From: Brevibacillus sp. SYP-B805
Lineage (GTDB): Bacteria; Bacillota; Bacilli; Brevibacillales; Brevibacillaceae
Reading direction: 5' to 3'
Length of the DNA stretch: 64,000 bases
Assembly (NCBI RefSeq): GCF_011059135.1
Contig: NZ_JAALGD010000002.1
Location: forward strand, 1-64,000
A program made the position numbers and the translations under genes. This document shows positions 1 to 9,046 of this stretch, in pieces (the first letter of the stretch is position 1; each line of letters begins with the position of its first letter). The notes beneath the pieces are model-generated. The model saw only the letters and a list, made by a program, of their open reading frames with translations, was not told the origin of the DNA and ran no database searches.

Positions 1-314
1 CCAGTGTGGCCGGTCACCCTCTCAGGTCGGCTACGCATCGTCGCCTTGGTAGGCCGTTACCCCACCAACTAGCTAATGCGCCGCAGGCCCATCCGCAAGT
101 GGTAGCTTGCGCCACCTTTCCGTATCCCCTCATGCGAGAAGACACCCTATCCGGTATTAGCATAAGTTTCCCTATGTTATCCCGGTCTTGCGGGCAGGTT
201 GCCTACGTGTTACTCACCCGTCCGCCGCTGGGGCCCGAAGGCCCCCGCTCGACTTGCATGTATTAGGCACGCCGCCAGCGTTCGTCCTGAGCCAGGATCA
301 AACTCTCCAATAAA
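1..314 (-). rRNA. rrs: 16S ribosomal RNA, 5' end (partial)
   Basis: Read on the minus strand, this is the first ~314 bases of a 16S rRNA. It opens with the universal AGAGTTTGATCCTGGCTCAG block (about 304 down to 285), followed by the conserved GACGAACGCTGGCGGCGTGCC stretch and the 'TACATGCAAGTCGAGCG' region, and it runs out of the window near the usual CCACACTGG segment. The mature 5' end is placed at about 314 by analogy with Bacillus 16S, which begins TTTAT(C/T)GGAGAG. The rest of the rRNA operon lies left of the window. Confidence 0.97.
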
Positions 315-434
315 TCAGGAAAGAAAATGATCTGAACTTCAAGAAAGATATCGAGGCATTATTGCACGTTCTATCCGGTTTTCAAGGAGCTAAAGCTTCA
401 TTTTGCACGCCCTTTATCAGAGGCGACGTTTTAT

Positions 435-463
435 AATATAGCATAGACGAAATTGTAATGCAA
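435..463 (-). promoter_or_regulatory. rrn operon promoter
   Basis: On the minus strand TTGCAT (463-458), a 17-base spacer and TATATT (440-435) form a SigA-type promoter directed at the 16S gene. The ~115-base leader between it and the 16S start contains CTCCTTGAAAACCGG (389-375), like the leader/antitermination-type sequence that often precedes Bacillales 16S genes. The assignment rests on spacing and position only. Confidence 0.7.
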
Positions 464-597
464 CAGGAAATTATCGGTGAAAACAACTTTTTTTCAGCGA
501 GGCCGGGAGCAGCATCATAGCAGATAATCCCCATGAAAACAACAGGGAATTTTGACCATACTAAACTTGAACAAACCTTCGAAAAGGAGAGGAGAAT

Positions 598-1281
598 ATG
601 CTTCGTGTTGTCAGCTACAATATCCACGGCGGCAAGGATCTGTTCTGGCGAAACCGCCTGGATGAAATGGCGGAAACCCTCTCTGCATTGGATGCCGATA
701 TCATCGGTCTGCAGGAAGTCCATCAAAACGAGCGGTTTGGCTATCAAGCCGACTATTTGGCGGAGCGGCTGCAAGCGCATTATGCCTACGCCCCCTCCGT
801 CAAAATCGGCAGGGGCGCCTATGGAAATATGCTGCTGACACGCTTGCCGTTGATCCACAGCAGTTCGCAGCTGCTGCAATCCAAGAAAGAACCTCGCAGT
901 CTGCTCCGGGCTGCAGTGAAATGGGAGGAAAAGCGCGTAAATGTCTGGGTAACCCACTGCAGCCTCGACCGCAAAAGTCGGTTTTCGCAATGGCGGTTCC
1001 TGGCAGACGCTATTTCCCCCCGCTGTCACGAACCGCTTATTCTGCTGGGCGATTTCAACAGCCCGGCTGTTTCCTTCGCGCCCCATCTGCGGGATTGCGC
1101 CCGTGAAACGAACCGGCACCAGCTTTCCACACTCGTTCCCTTCGCCAAACGCGTTGACTTCGTATTTGCTTCGGCGGCCTGGGAGGTAGCCGAATACAAA
1201 GTGGTCCATGTCCGTTGGTCCGATCACTATCCGGTTCTGGTTACGCTAACACCGGCGCAACGGCCAATTCCTGCAGGATAA
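598..1281 (+). CDS. Endonuclease/exonuclease/phosphatase family protein
   Basis: A 227-residue protein of the EEP (DNase I/exonuclease III-like) metal-dependent phosphoesterase fold. The family's catalytic landmarks appear in order: Asn8 in SYNIHGG, Glu40 in GLQEV, Asp152 and Asn154 in LLGDFN, Asp187 in RVDFVF, and Asp209-His210 in WSDHYP. There is no signal peptide, so it is probably cytoplasmic. The substrate cannot be read from sequence: family members cut DNA, phosphoinositides or other phosphodiesters. An AGGAGAGGAG ribosome site lies just before the ATG. The gene diverges from the rRNA promoter, and its 3' end overlaps the convergent phosphodiesterase gene by 41 bases. Confidence 0.85.
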   Translation: MLRVVSYNIHGGKDLFWRNRLDEMAETLSALDADIIGLQEVHQNERFGYQADYLAERLQAHYAYAPSVKIGRGAYGNMLLTRLPLIHSSSQLLQSKKEPRSLLRAAVKWEEKRVNVWVTHCSLDRKSRFSQWRFLADAISPRCHEPLILLGDFNSPAVSFAPHLRDCARETNRHQLSTLVPFAKRVDFVFASAAWEVAEYKVVHVRWSDHYPVLVTLTPAQRPIPAG

Positions 1282-2719
1282 AGGACTTCACGTCAATCAG
1301 CCGGGCGGGCCGCGGAAAGCGTTGGGCACTCCCGACAATCAGCAGGGGAATCATCGAGTCCCGCTGATGCAGCGACCCATGGCTGCCACCCCCTTGATGG
1401 GTCGGGGAGCATTCAGAAAGGAATTCGTACCCCGGCGCGGCGTTTACGACAATCACCGGAATATCCTGCGAGAAAAGCGCTCCATACAGCCGCGCCATCC
1501 CGTCAGGATACGCCTGATAGGTGACGGTATGACCATCGATGCGCAGATCGAGCACCCCTTCATCCCCCTGCACACTCCACTGCGTCCCGTATGCGTCCCG
1601 CAAAGGGCCTCCCTTGCAGTAACGGAAGGTCCGATCGCTTCCCCCCGCCCTGACAACCGCCCACTCCCCTTCCTTCCAGGCGACGAGATCGATGCGGCTG
1701 TCGCCGGATACCGCCTCCACCACCTTGGGCAGCAGTTCAGCGGACAACGGATACAGATAGCTCATTCTCTCATTGTTGCAAACCACCACATCCCAGTCGG
1801 GGGTAATGTCCGCTCCCAGCCGGTGCACGCGAAACGGGAAGAGCATCTCATCCAGCGGAATATTGGCTTCCGGTTCCTGCCCGATAACCGTTTGGCCGTG
1901 ATCGCTGATCAGCATGATGACATTCCGTTCCACCGCCTGCTCCCAGGATGCAAAACTGTCCAAAAAACGGACCAGCTGTTTATCGACGTCCGCCAGGTGT
2001 TCCACCGCCAGCTCCGGCGTCTGATGCACCTTGTGATCATTATCGGGCAGATAAACCAGGGTGAAGTCCGGTTGTTTGCCGCTGCGGATCACTTCGATCA
2101 ACACATCGATGGCATAGGAATCATTGATGCCGTAGCTGGAGGCAAACGCATGCGACCAGTTCCAATTGATCGGCCTGAAAATATCCGGTTGGATCAACGT
2201 TCCCAGGCTCAGGATCGTCGGGCCGGACACCTTTTCCTTCAATTGAAAGCCGGTGATCGCATCCAGCACAAACGGGATCTTCGCATCATGCTGCTTATGG
2301 CCGCGATGAGCAATCACATTGATGGAGCCGCTCACCAGCCCCTTCTCTTCCAGTTCTTCATGAATGGTTTTTACATTCCGGCTGAAATGGCGCTCGTTCA
2401 AATCAAACAGGACATTGCTGGCACATTGGCCAATCCCGATCCGGTAGACGGGCTGGAAGCCGTTCACATAATTGATGATGCGCTTGGTCTTGGGATCGTA
2501 CCAAACAAGGCCGGGCACCTTATGCTGATCCGGATAAACACCGCTTAACAGCGAACAGTCCACTGATGCCGTCATGGTGGGAAATACCGTCACGCAGTCC
2601 GGGATCAGCTCACCGTGCTCCAGAAAAAATTGCAGCGCCGGCGCCTTCTTCTCCGCCACACACTTCTCCAGAACATCCGGCATCATCGAGTCGACGAGGA
2701 ACAGGATAATTTTTTTCAT
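1241..2719 (-). CDS. Alkaline phosphatase superfamily / type I phosphodiesterase
   Basis: A 492-residue enzyme of the nucleotide pyrophosphatase/phosphodiesterase branch of the alkaline phosphatase superfamily. It shows the two-metal site: Asp10 in FLVDSMMPD, the nucleophile-type Thr in FPTMTASVD (48-50), Asp226 and His229/His232 in LPDNDHKVH, Asp273-His274 in ISDHG, and a late His in GGGSHGS. It would hydrolyse a phosphodiester or phosphomonoester; the substrate is unknown. An upstream in-frame extension to 2827 exists, but the ATG at 2719 is preceded by GAAGGAGG at good spacing. No signal peptide is seen. It is convergent and overlapping with the EEP gene. Confidence 0.85.
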   Translation of the reverse strand: MKKIILFLVDSMMPDVLEKCVAEKKAPALQFFLEHGELIPDCVTVFPTMTASVDCSLLSGVYPDQHKVPGLVWYDPKTKRIINYVNGFQPVYRIGIGQCASNVLFDLNERHFSRNVKTIHEELEEKGLVSGSINVIAHRGHKQHDAKIPFVLDAITGFQLKEKVSGPTILSLGTLIQPDIFRPINWNWSHAFASSYGINDSYAIDVLIEVIRSGKQPDFTLVYLPDNDHKVHQTPELAVEHLADVDKQLVRFLDSFASWEQAVERNVIMLISDHGQTVIGQEPEANIPLDEMLFPFRVHRLGADITPDWDVVVCNNERMSYLYPLSAELLPKVVEAVSGDSRIDLVAWKEGEWAVVRAGGSDRTFRYCKGGPLRDAYGTQWSVQGDEGVLDLRIDGHTVTYQAYPDGMARLYGALFSQDIPVIVVNAAPGYEFLSECSPTHQGGGSHGSLHQRDSMIPLLIVGSAQRFPRPARLIDVKSFILQELAVAPVLA

Positions 2720-2800
2720 GTCCTTTCCTCCTTCAGGTTGGGGGGATGGAAGTCCGTACACGTTAGTGTTTGTCTTTCTCCCGCTTCTATGCGTAAATTT

Positions 2801-2907
2801 ACCCCGCCGACTTAAGCTTTGCTTCACCCAAAAAGTGACGTTAACCTTCGAAGCATAATCCGAGTACTTTTTGGGGACCCCTGATCATGCTGTGTCGGCG
2901 GGGGCCC
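2801..2907 (+). repeat. Intergenic hairpin repeat, copy 1 (long form)
   Basis: Outer arms CCCCGCCGAC (2802-2811) and GTCGGCGGGG (2894-2903) pair perfectly. Inside them a second perfect 10-bp stem is formed by CCCAAAAAGT (2827-2836) and ACTTTTTGGG (2866-2875). The outer stem and the flanking words CTTAAGC and GGGGCC are shared with copies at 22637 and 49028, but the inner stem sequence is completely different. It lies between the phosphodiesterase gene and the S41 protease terminator. Confidence 0.8.
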
Positions 2908-2938
2908 CCGCCTTACTTCCGTCCTTTCAGCAGGCAGA

Positions 2939-2975
2939 TAAAAACGCCCTTCCCCCTGTTCGGGAAAAGAGCGTC
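2939..2975 (-). terminator. Rho-independent terminator of the S41 protease operon
   Basis: On the minus strand the arms ACGCTCTTTTCCC and GGGGGAAGGGCGT pair and are followed directly by TTTTTAT. It lies 12 bases past the stop of the protease gene. Confidence 0.8.
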
Positions 2976-2986
2976 ACAGAACCTGC

Positions 2987-4489
2987 CTATTGGAGCGTGT
3001 ATGTCAAAATCGTTTCCGGTCCCTGCTTGCGAACAGCCAGATTTTTCACCGGCTTGCCGATGGACGAAAGGGAAGCATATCCCGTGTCACCGATGGCGCT
3101 GTCTTGCAGCAGGCTGGCAAGTACGGCACGATGCACCTGTATGCCGTGCGCATCGTTATGGAAAATCGGCTCGGCTACCGGGAAATCCACGCCGTTCACG
3201 GTCACTTCATCCCCCGATTCCCGCAGTTCAAAGCGGGTCACTCCCAATGAGCGGAGCGCCTCCAGCACCTGGGCAATCTCGTGTTTGACCGCGATGTCCG
3301 GCGCAAGCCCCACATGGTTGACCACCGTATGGCGGGGGGTGAAATATTCGTGGAGCGTGATTTTCAACGCATCTCCATTCTCCAGGGGGATCACCTGCTG
3401 GGCGCTGCCCTTGCCGTAGGTGACGGTCCCGACCAGCTTGGCGATCCCGTGATCCCGCAAGGCACCGGAGAGCAGTTCGGAAGCGGATGCCGTCCCTTGA
3501 TTGACCAGAATCCGTACCGGGAATCCCACGTCCTGCCCGTTGTGGACCCATGTTTCAATTTCGACGCCGTTGCGGTCCACCATGTACATGAGCAGCCCCT
3601 CTTCCATGAAAAGGCTGGCGATATCGCGTGCGGCGCTGAGATAACCGCCGCCGTTGTCCCTCAGGTCGAGGATCAGCCCGTGTTGGGTCTGGCCCTTCTG
3701 CATGAATGACAGCAGCTGGTTGCGGAATTGGACGGCAGAGTCCGAGCCGAACGTATCCAGGCGGATGTAGCCGATGTTTCCGTCAAAGGGCATACCGGAC
3801 ACCTCGGGAATGGCCAGCGTGGCCCGCCGCAATTTCAGATGTTTTGTCCGATTTTCAGACGGGCGGTAGATCGTCAGCACCGCTTCGCTGCCTTCTTCAC
3901 CCTTTAGCAGCGCAAAGGCTTCCTCAAAGCTTTTATTGGTTAGACTGATGCCATCCACATCAAGCAGATGATCGCCGGGCCGCAAATCGGCGGCAGCCGC
4001 AGGCGAATTGGGAATGATATCGCGGATCATCAGCCGGTTCTCCTGCATGCGCAGGCGAAACCCAAACCCGACATATTCGTTGTCGACGCTTGATTGAAAA
4101 CGCCGCAGCTCTTCCTTCGTAAACAGCATGGTATGCGGATCATCCAGCGTAGCCAGCATGCCTTCGATCGCCGTGCGGTTCAAACCGGCCGCATCCAGCC
4201 CGTAGCGGGTTTGCCACTCCCGCAGCCGGTATTCCATCTCGGAGCGCGTATCATCCTCCGCTGATGGCGTGACGGTCGCCTTGGCACGCTTGCCGATCTG
4301 CTCGCTGACCCGCTTGAGAGCCCCTTGTACCAGCTGGCTCTCCGTGGGTTTGTTGATGTGGTTTTCCATCAGGCTGTCCATCACTTCTTCGATCTCGGCA
4401 AATGGAGAGCTTGCCTCTACGGCCAGCGCACCATGCACGGGCCACTGCAAAAGTATCGCCAGACAGAAGGTGTTCAGCAATTTTCTCAT
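2987..4489 (-). CDS. S41 family C-terminal processing peptidase with PDZ domain
   Basis: A 500-residue exported serine protease of the CtpA/CtpB type. A signal peptide covers about residues 1-24 (MRKLLNTFCLAILL...). A PDZ domain lies at about 135-215, with the S41 core at 230-400 holding DLRDNGGG. The Ser-Lys dyad is read as Ser335 in TASASE and Lys360 in YGKGS, the usual 25 residues apart. Residues 425-465 resemble the short copper-amine-oxidase-N stalk domain found on cell-wall proteins (VNGVDFPVAEP). The ATG overlaps the stop of the SLH gene as ATGA, so the two are translationally coupled. Such enzymes trim substrates outside the membrane; the SLH protein may be a partner or substrate (inference). 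Confidence 0.9.
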   Translation of the reverse strand: MRKLLNTFCLAILLQWPVHGALAVEASSPFAEIEEVMDSLMENHINKPTESQLVQGALKRVSEQIGKRAKATVTPSAEDDTRSEMEYRLREWQTRYGLDAAGLNRTAIEGMLATLDDPHTMLFTKEELRRFQSSVDNEYVGFGFRLRMQENRLMIRDIIPNSPAAAADLRPGDHLLDVDGISLTNKSFEEAFALLKGEEGSEAVLTIYRPSENRTKHLKLRRATLAIPEVSGMPFDGNIGYIRLDTFGSDSAVQFRNQLLSFMQKGQTQHGLILDLRDNGGGYLSAARDIASLFMEEGLLMYMVDRNGVEIETWVHNGQDVGFPVRILVNQGTASASELLSGALRDHGIAKLVGTVTYGKGSAQQVIPLENGDALKITLHEYFTPRHTVVNHVGLAPDIAVKHEIAQVLEALRSLGVTRFELRESGDEVTVNGVDFPVAEPIFHNDAHGIQVHRAVLASLLQDSAIGDTGYASLSSIGKPVKNLAVRKQGPETILTYTLQ

Positions 4490-6486
4490 GGCGTCCCGAC
4501 CGTCCCTTCGACCACCTCGGCAGGAATGTGAACGACGGCCTCCGGAAACGCGCCATATCGTTCCGTTCCTGAATAAGCGAGATATTTTTTCGAGGCATAT
4601 ATCTCTTCGTATCGCCATTGATGGGCAATCAGCGTATCCGACTCCCGATCGATGTAGTATTTGTTGATGTAGATCGGCACCGCCTTCAGCGGGCCGGCAT
4701 CAAGCAGCACGTTCCGGGATTTTTTCAGGATCTCTTCACCGGGAATCCATTCCGTAATGATGTCATAAGAGCCAAAAGATTGCAGCAGATAGCGGGCTTT
4801 CAAATCCTTCACCCGTTCGTTTATCGAGCGGGACTCCACCCACTCGTGCATGTAGTCGAAGGAGTCTGTCCTGGATTTCTTCCAGGTCTGCTTGTCAAAG
4901 TCCCGTACATATTCCACATGATTGGACTCGTCCGCATAGGATTCCAGCTTGTCCATGACCAGCTTGGAAGGCGCCTGGTAATAGCCCACGGTGTGGCTGG
5001 TCTGCCGTCTTTGGTCGACGGTTTGGGTATATTTGAAGCGATAGCCGCTCAAAATCGCGTTTCCGTCCACCCGATATCCGGAAAGCTGCTGAAAATGGCG
5101 CAGCGCAAACGCCAGGTCATTCTTCACACTCTCCTGCTGCCGCAGGGTGGAAAGCTCCCGCAGCAGCCCCCGCTTCAGCACTTCCTGAGCCGAGTTCTTC
5201 CGCGGCTGGATCGCCTGCAGATACGCTTCGGCCTCATCCAGTTTCCCCTGCTGCGCCAGATAATGGACCGTATTCCGCATCGCTTCGTCACTGCGCCCCA
5301 TCTCCCGGTAACGGGACAATGCCTTCTCCGTTTGGCCGCTTCTCACTTCCAGCGCCGCGAGATAGATCGCCAGGCTGTCCCATTCCTCCGTGCCTTTTCG
5401 GATGATGGATTCATAGGATTGCAGATGGTTCAGCGTCTTTTGGTATATCTCCTCATCATCCGCTTCCATCTGCAGGGCGATGTCGTACACGTTGGCGCAG
5501 AGGAGGCGGAGCCTGTCGGGAAGAATGATCTTGTTGGCAAAGTAGGCGTCGATCGCCGCAAAGGCATGTTCCATGTTTTCCTCCAGCGGGGTATCCGGAT
5601 TCCAGCTCAGGTAATAATGAACCCCGATTTTGTTGGGAAATTCGGAAGATGCCAGTTTGTGCAGCGCTTCATAGGTTTGTTCGTCATCCTCACGATCCCG
5701 GATCGCCTGGACGGCATCCACATAAGCCTGTTCGTCGGGGGCCGGATGTTCCACATAAGTTGCAAAAAGCGGGAATATCTCGTCAATCTCGGGAACAACG
5801 GGATACTTCATGCCGTCCATATCCAGAATCGGCAGGAAGGCATCGGCGTCAACAGCGCTCATCACCTTGTCGGCCAGAACCGCTGCTTCCCCCCGTTTCA
5901 ACGGATCAGACTCGTTCCCCTCCAGCCATGACCATGAGGTGATATCGTTCCAGACGGTTTTGTCGTCCGGTGCCAGGGTGAACACCTGAAGCAGACGGGC
6001 GGCTTCCCCGCGCGTGATCGGCCGGGAGGGGTGAAGTTCTTTCCCGGGAAACACCTGGTTGAGCGCACGGGGGCCGTACAGGGTATCGAGCACCAGCGAG
6101 GCATGCAGGATCGGTTGGTACATCCAGGTCAGCCGGTCAACGTCCGTGTATGGCAAATAGGGATCCTCAAAGGCGTCATCGCGGCCGAGATAGTACTGTT
6201 CCGACAAAAGCGTCAGCGGCTGCAGCTGCTGCTGATTGCGCAGGAACAGCCGATCCAGCATCACCAAAAATTCGGCCCTGGTCATCAACCGGTCCGGATA
6301 GAAACGCAGATCTTTGCTTGGGGCAAACAGCCCTTCCTCAACGCCCCTCACAACCGCCTTGGTCGTCCAGTGCTTGCCGATATCCACATAGGGCAGCGTC
6401 CGCTCGTCCGCAAACGCCCCGGTCGGCTGCAGCAGAACTGCAAGCAGCAGCCCTGCTGAAATGTTTCGGATTGTTCGATTACGCAC
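4486..6486 (-). CDS. S-layer homology (SLH) domain surface protein
   Basis: A 666-residue exported protein. GTG is chosen as start because AGAGGAGG precedes it by 6 bases; a longer in-frame opening to 6552 lacks this. Residues 1-26 form a signal peptide ending in GAFA. SLH-type modules follow: about 33-80 (YVDIGKHW ... TRAEFLVML) and about 150-185 (ITRGEAARLL), with a possible third, degenerate one between. These bind secondary cell-wall polymer. The remaining ~400 residues are largely helical and contain TPR-like stretches (about 330-430), then a mixed C-terminal domain rich in Tyr/Arg/Asp. No enzymatic motif is recognised. Coupled to the S41 protease downstream. Confidence 0.85.
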   Translation of the reverse strand: MRNRTIRNISAGLLLAVLLQPTGAFADERTLPYVDIGKHWTTKAVVRGVEEGLFAPSKDLRFYPDRLMTRAEFLVMLDRLFLRNQQQLQPLTLLSEQYYLGRDDAFEDPYLPYTDVDRLTWMYQPILHASLVLDTLYGPRALNQVFPGKELHPSRPITRGEAARLLQVFTLAPDDKTVWNDITSWSWLEGNESDPLKRGEAAVLADKVMSAVDADAFLPILDMDGMKYPVVPEIDEIFPLFATYVEHPAPDEQAYVDAVQAIRDREDDEQTYEALHKLASSEFPNKIGVHYYLSWNPDTPLEENMEHAFAAIDAYFANKIILPDRLRLLCANVYDIALQMEADDEEIYQKTLNHLQSYESIIRKGTEEWDSLAIYLAALEVRSGQTEKALSRYREMGRSDEAMRNTVHYLAQQGKLDEAEAYLQAIQPRKNSAQEVLKRGLLRELSTLRQQESVKNDLAFALRHFQQLSGYRVDGNAILSGYRFKYTQTVDQRRQTSHTVGYYQAPSKLVMDKLESYADESNHVEYVRDFDKQTWKKSRTDSFDYMHEWVESRSINERVKDLKARYLLQSFGSYDIITEWIPGEEILKKSRNVLLDAGPLKAVPIYINKYYIDRESDTLIAHQWRYEEIYASKKYLAYSGTERYGAFPEAVVHIPAEVVEGTVGTP

Positions 6487-6523
6487 AAAATTCCTCCTCT
6501 GGCGGCCGCAGCCGCTCACTCGG

Positions 6524-7021
6524 TTAGACGAGAATCCGGTCGCATTCGTCACAAAAAACCGGCCCTTTCCCTCTGCGCCATTCGTCCAGCTTCCGCAGGG
6601 AGAGAGGCAGGCAGCAGCCCATGCAGCACTTGTTCCTTACTTCTGCGATTGGCAGCGCCTTCGTTTCCGACAAACGGAGATACGCGCGGAGGAATTCCGG
6701 GTCCAGCCCGGCTTCCAGCTGCATGATGTCAAACTGCAGTTGCTGGATCGTCGGCTCCTGCTCCCCGTTCCTGTCCGCATACGATGCGGCTGCGTCATCG
6801 CGCTCTTTTTTGGCGAGCCACCATTCCTGCTCCAGGAGCATGCGGGCGATTTCCTCGTCCGGATTGGCGGGGACTGGCAGGCGGCGCAGCTGCTCCTCTT
6901 TTTCCGCCACTCTCCGCTCGGCGGCAGCGATCGCCTCTTCCAAGCGTTTTTGCTCTTCCCGCGCGGCACGAAGGGCTTCTTTTGCCTGATGCCACGCGAG
7001 CAACCGTTTTGCTGGCAGCAT
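6524..7021 (-). CDS. C4-type zinc-ribbon, coiled-coil protein
   Basis: A 165-residue protein with a long Ala/Glu/Arg-rich coiled coil (about residues 8-50) and a C-terminal zinc ribbon: cysteines in NKCCMGCC and, 20 residues on, FCDECDR. This architecture matches the C4-type zinc-ribbon (DUF164-like) proteins commonly encoded beside yqfO in Firmicutes; their molecular role is unsettled, with nucleic-acid binding often proposed. GGAGGAATCGTC precedes the ATG. It lies 20 bases after the yqfO stop, in an apparent trmK-yqfO-zinc ribbon operon. Confidence 0.85.
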   Translation of the reverse strand: MLPAKRLLAWHQAKEALRAAREEQKRLEEAIAAAERRVAEKEEQLRRLPVPANPDEEIARMLLEQEWWLAKKERDDAAASYADRNGEQEPTIQQLQFDIMQLEAGLDPEFLRAYLRLSETKALPIAEVRNKCCMGCCLPLSLRKLDEWRRGKGPVFCDECDRILV

Positions 7022-7040
7022 GACGATTCCTCCGGTACAA

Positions 7041-8156
7041 TCAAACGAATTGGAAAGGATCGGTATGGACCATGGATGCGATCACTTCCGTCTCATACCC
7101 GTCGGCCTCGAGCAGGCCGCGCAGATAACGGGCCAGCCTTTCCTTCATCACTTTCTCGATATTGTGGCCGGGGTCAATCAGGCGCAGGCCGGCCGCCATC
7201 GCGTCATGCGCGACGTGGTAGTAAATATCCCCGGTAATCAGGACATCCGCCCCGCGGGAAGCGGCTTTCCCCACAAAGGAGTTGCCGTCTCCTCCCACCA
7301 CCGCCACTTTCCGCACCGGGTCGTCAAGCGATCCGACCACCCGCAGGCCGGTAAGCGAGAAGCGTTCTTTCACCAGCCCGGCCAGTTCCCCCAGCGTCAT
7401 CGGCTGCGGCAGCCTGCCAATCCGGCCGATGCCAAGCCCTTTTCCCGGCAGATCGAGGGGATAGATGTCATAGGCCACCTCTTCATAAGGATGGGCCGCT
7501 TTCATCGCCGCGATGACGGCGGACTGCCGGGATGCCGGCAGCACCGTCTCGATCCGCACTTCCTCCACCCGCTCGATCCGCCCCTGTTCACCGATAAACG
7601 GGCTGGTTCCTTCTCCCGGCAGAAACGTGCCGGTCCCCTGCAGTTGAAACGAACAGTGGCTGTAATTGCCGATCCAGCCGGCTCCGGCGCTGGCGACAGC
7701 CTGGAAGACTGCCTCCCGGTGGCTTACGGGAACATAAACCACCAGCTTTTTCAACGGATCGGTATGGAGGACATCCAGCACCTCGACATCGGTAAGGCCG
7801 ATTTCTTCAGCCAGCCAGTCGTTGATGCCGCCCTCGGCCACATCGAGGTTGGTATGGGCGGTATAGACCGCGATATCATGCTTCAGCAGCTTTTCATACA
7901 GCTTCCCGGCCGGCAGATCGGTGCGCAGATGCTTGAGTGGCCGGAAAATAACGGCATGATGAGCCACGATCAGGTCGACCCCTTCGGCGATCGCTTCATC
8001 CACAACCTCTTCCAGCACGTCCAGCGCCACCATGACCTTTTTGACCTGCTTGTGCAGCGTGCCTACGTGCAGGCCGATTTTGTCATCCGGCATGGCGATC
8101 GATTTGGGAGCCAGCCGCTCGATGTATTGCACAATCAGTTGCCCGCTTGCAAGCAT
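7041..8156 (-). CDS. yqfO: Nif3-like dinuclear metal centre protein (YqfO)
   Basis: A 371-residue protein, the size of Bacillus YqfO, which consists of the two halves of a Nif3/GTP cyclohydrolase I type 2 fold with a PII/CutA-like domain inserted between them. The metal-binding words AHHAVIF and [11 protein letters not shown] are in the N-terminal half, and GDIYYH and IDPGHN are in the C-terminal half. The insert (about 130-245) carries [11 protein letters not shown]. The family forms metal-binding hexameric toroids; its biochemical activity is not firmly established. The ATG overlaps the trmK stop by 22 bases; the upstream extension of the frame lies inside trmK and is not coding. Confidence 0.92.
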   Translation of the reverse strand: MLASGQLIVQYIERLAPKSIAMPDDKIGLHVGTLHKQVKKVMVALDVLEEVVDEAIAEGVDLIVAHHAVIFRPLKHLRTDLPAGKLYEKLLKHDIAVYTAHTNLDVAEGGINDWLAEEIGLTDVEVLDVLHTDPLKKLVVYVPVSHREAVFQAVASAGAGWIGNYSHCSFQLQGTGTFLPGEGTSPFIGEQGRIERVEEVRIETVLPASRQSAVIAAMKAAHPYEEVAYDIYPLDLPGKGLGIGRIGRLPQPMTLGELAGLVKERFSLTGLRVVGSLDDPVRKVAVVGGDGNSFVGKAASRGADVLITGDIYYHVAHDAMAAGLRLIDPGHNIEKVMKERLARYLRGLLEADGYETEVIASMVHTDPFQFV

Positions 8157-8866
8157 GCGATCACCTCTTCCATCCAGTCGATCTCCGTTTGGATTTCCTT
8201 GATCCGGGCCGCCGCCTCGGGACGCCCGGAGCTTTTGACCTGCGCGAGTATGCTGCGCCATTTCTCCTGCTCCCGCTGCCATTTGCGCACAAGGACCGGA
8301 TCCTTCTGCTGCCAGAGACAGGGGCCGATCCTGATCAACTCTTCCAGGGTCCGGGACTGTCCCTGATACGGGACGTACGGATCGCCCGGCTCGGCTACCA
8401 GAATCTCGTAGATGATGCCGTCCTCCTCCAGAATGGATTCGCCGATCAACTGCCAGCCGTTCTCCAGCAGCCACCGGCGGACAAGCTCCTCGCCCACATT
8501 GGGCTGCAGAACCAGGCGTTTCACCCCCGGCAGCTTGCTTTTTCCCTTCTCCAGAATGGCGGTGATCAGCTGTCCGCCCATTCCCGCGATGCAGATCACA
8601 TCCACCTCGCCGGGAGCGATAACCGCCAACCCGTCTCCCTTGCGGACCGAGGCGCGATCCCTGGCCTGCAGGGTATGAATCTGCCGCAAAGCCGCCTGAT
8701 ACGGCCCTTCGTTCAGTTCGCCCGCGATCACGAACGAAGCGAGGTTATGTACCAATAGATATGATGCCAACAGGGCATGATCGGAACCGATATCCGCCAC
8801 CTTCGCCCCGGGCAGGCAGTACTCCGCTACCGTGCGCAGGCGCCGGGAAATTGTCAATGCTGTCAT
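8135..8866 (-). CDS. trmK: tRNA (adenine(22)-N1)-methyltransferase TrmK
   Basis: A 243-residue SAM-dependent methyltransferase that makes m1A22 in tRNA (B. subtilis YqfN). The SAM motif [12 protein letters not shown] is near residues 22-33; the second strand AGELNEGP and the catalytic-region IAGMGG follow. The C-terminal ~70 residues are a coiled helical extension typical of TrmK. Of two near starts, the ATG at 8866 has the better distance from GGAAGG; starting at 8872 would add two residues. It overlaps yqfO by 22 bases. Confidence 0.93.
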   Translation of the reverse strand: MTALTISRRLRTVAEYCLPGAKVADIGSDHALLASYLLVHNLASFVIAGELNEGPYQAALRQIHTLQARDRASVRKGDGLAVIAPGEVDVICIAGMGGQLITAILEKGKSKLPGVKRLVLQPNVGEELVRRWLLENGWQLIGESILEEDGIIYEILVAEPGDPYVPYQGQSRTLEELIRIGPCLWQQKDPVLVRKWQREQEKWRSILAQVKSSGRPEAAARIKEIQTEIDWMEEVIACLQAGN

Positions 8867-8934
8867 GTTCATTCACCTTCCGATGTGTCTATTCTAACCC
8901 ATTCTCGTCCAAAAGCCCAACGGCGAAAAAAGAC

Positions 8935-8968
8935 GAAAAATCGGGGCTGTCCCCATTGGATAGCCCCT
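8935..8968 (-). terminator. Rho-independent terminator after the MFS gene
   Basis: On the minus strand the arms GGGGCTATCC and GGGGACAGCCCC form an imperfect hairpin followed by ATTTTT. It ends transcription of the transporter before trmK. Confidence 0.7.
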
Positions 8969-9046
8969 GATGACGCAAACGCCGACATGGACGAAAACGC
9001 ATCCTGTATTGGCTGGAAGGCGGCCGGGAAGAGGTTTGCCCATGCG

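Noticed and set aside
6-266. 86-codon plus-strand frame
   Set aside because: It is antisense to the conserved 5' part of 16S rRNA.
382-1227. 281-codon minus-strand frame
   Set aside because: Antisense to the EEP phosphoesterase gene and crossing the rRNA promoter region; it has no family-like motif.
1322-2548. 408-codon plus-strand frame
   Set aside because: Shadow of the phosphodiesterase gene on the other strand; composition typical of antisense GC-rich frames.
2894-2910. Copy 1 of the repeat as simple terminator
   Set aside because: No T tract follows on either strand (TAAATTTACG on minus), and a separate terminator exists at 2939-2975.
4618-5931. 437-codon plus-strand frame
   Set aside because: Antisense to the SLH gene, which has signal peptide, SLH motifs and a ribosome site.
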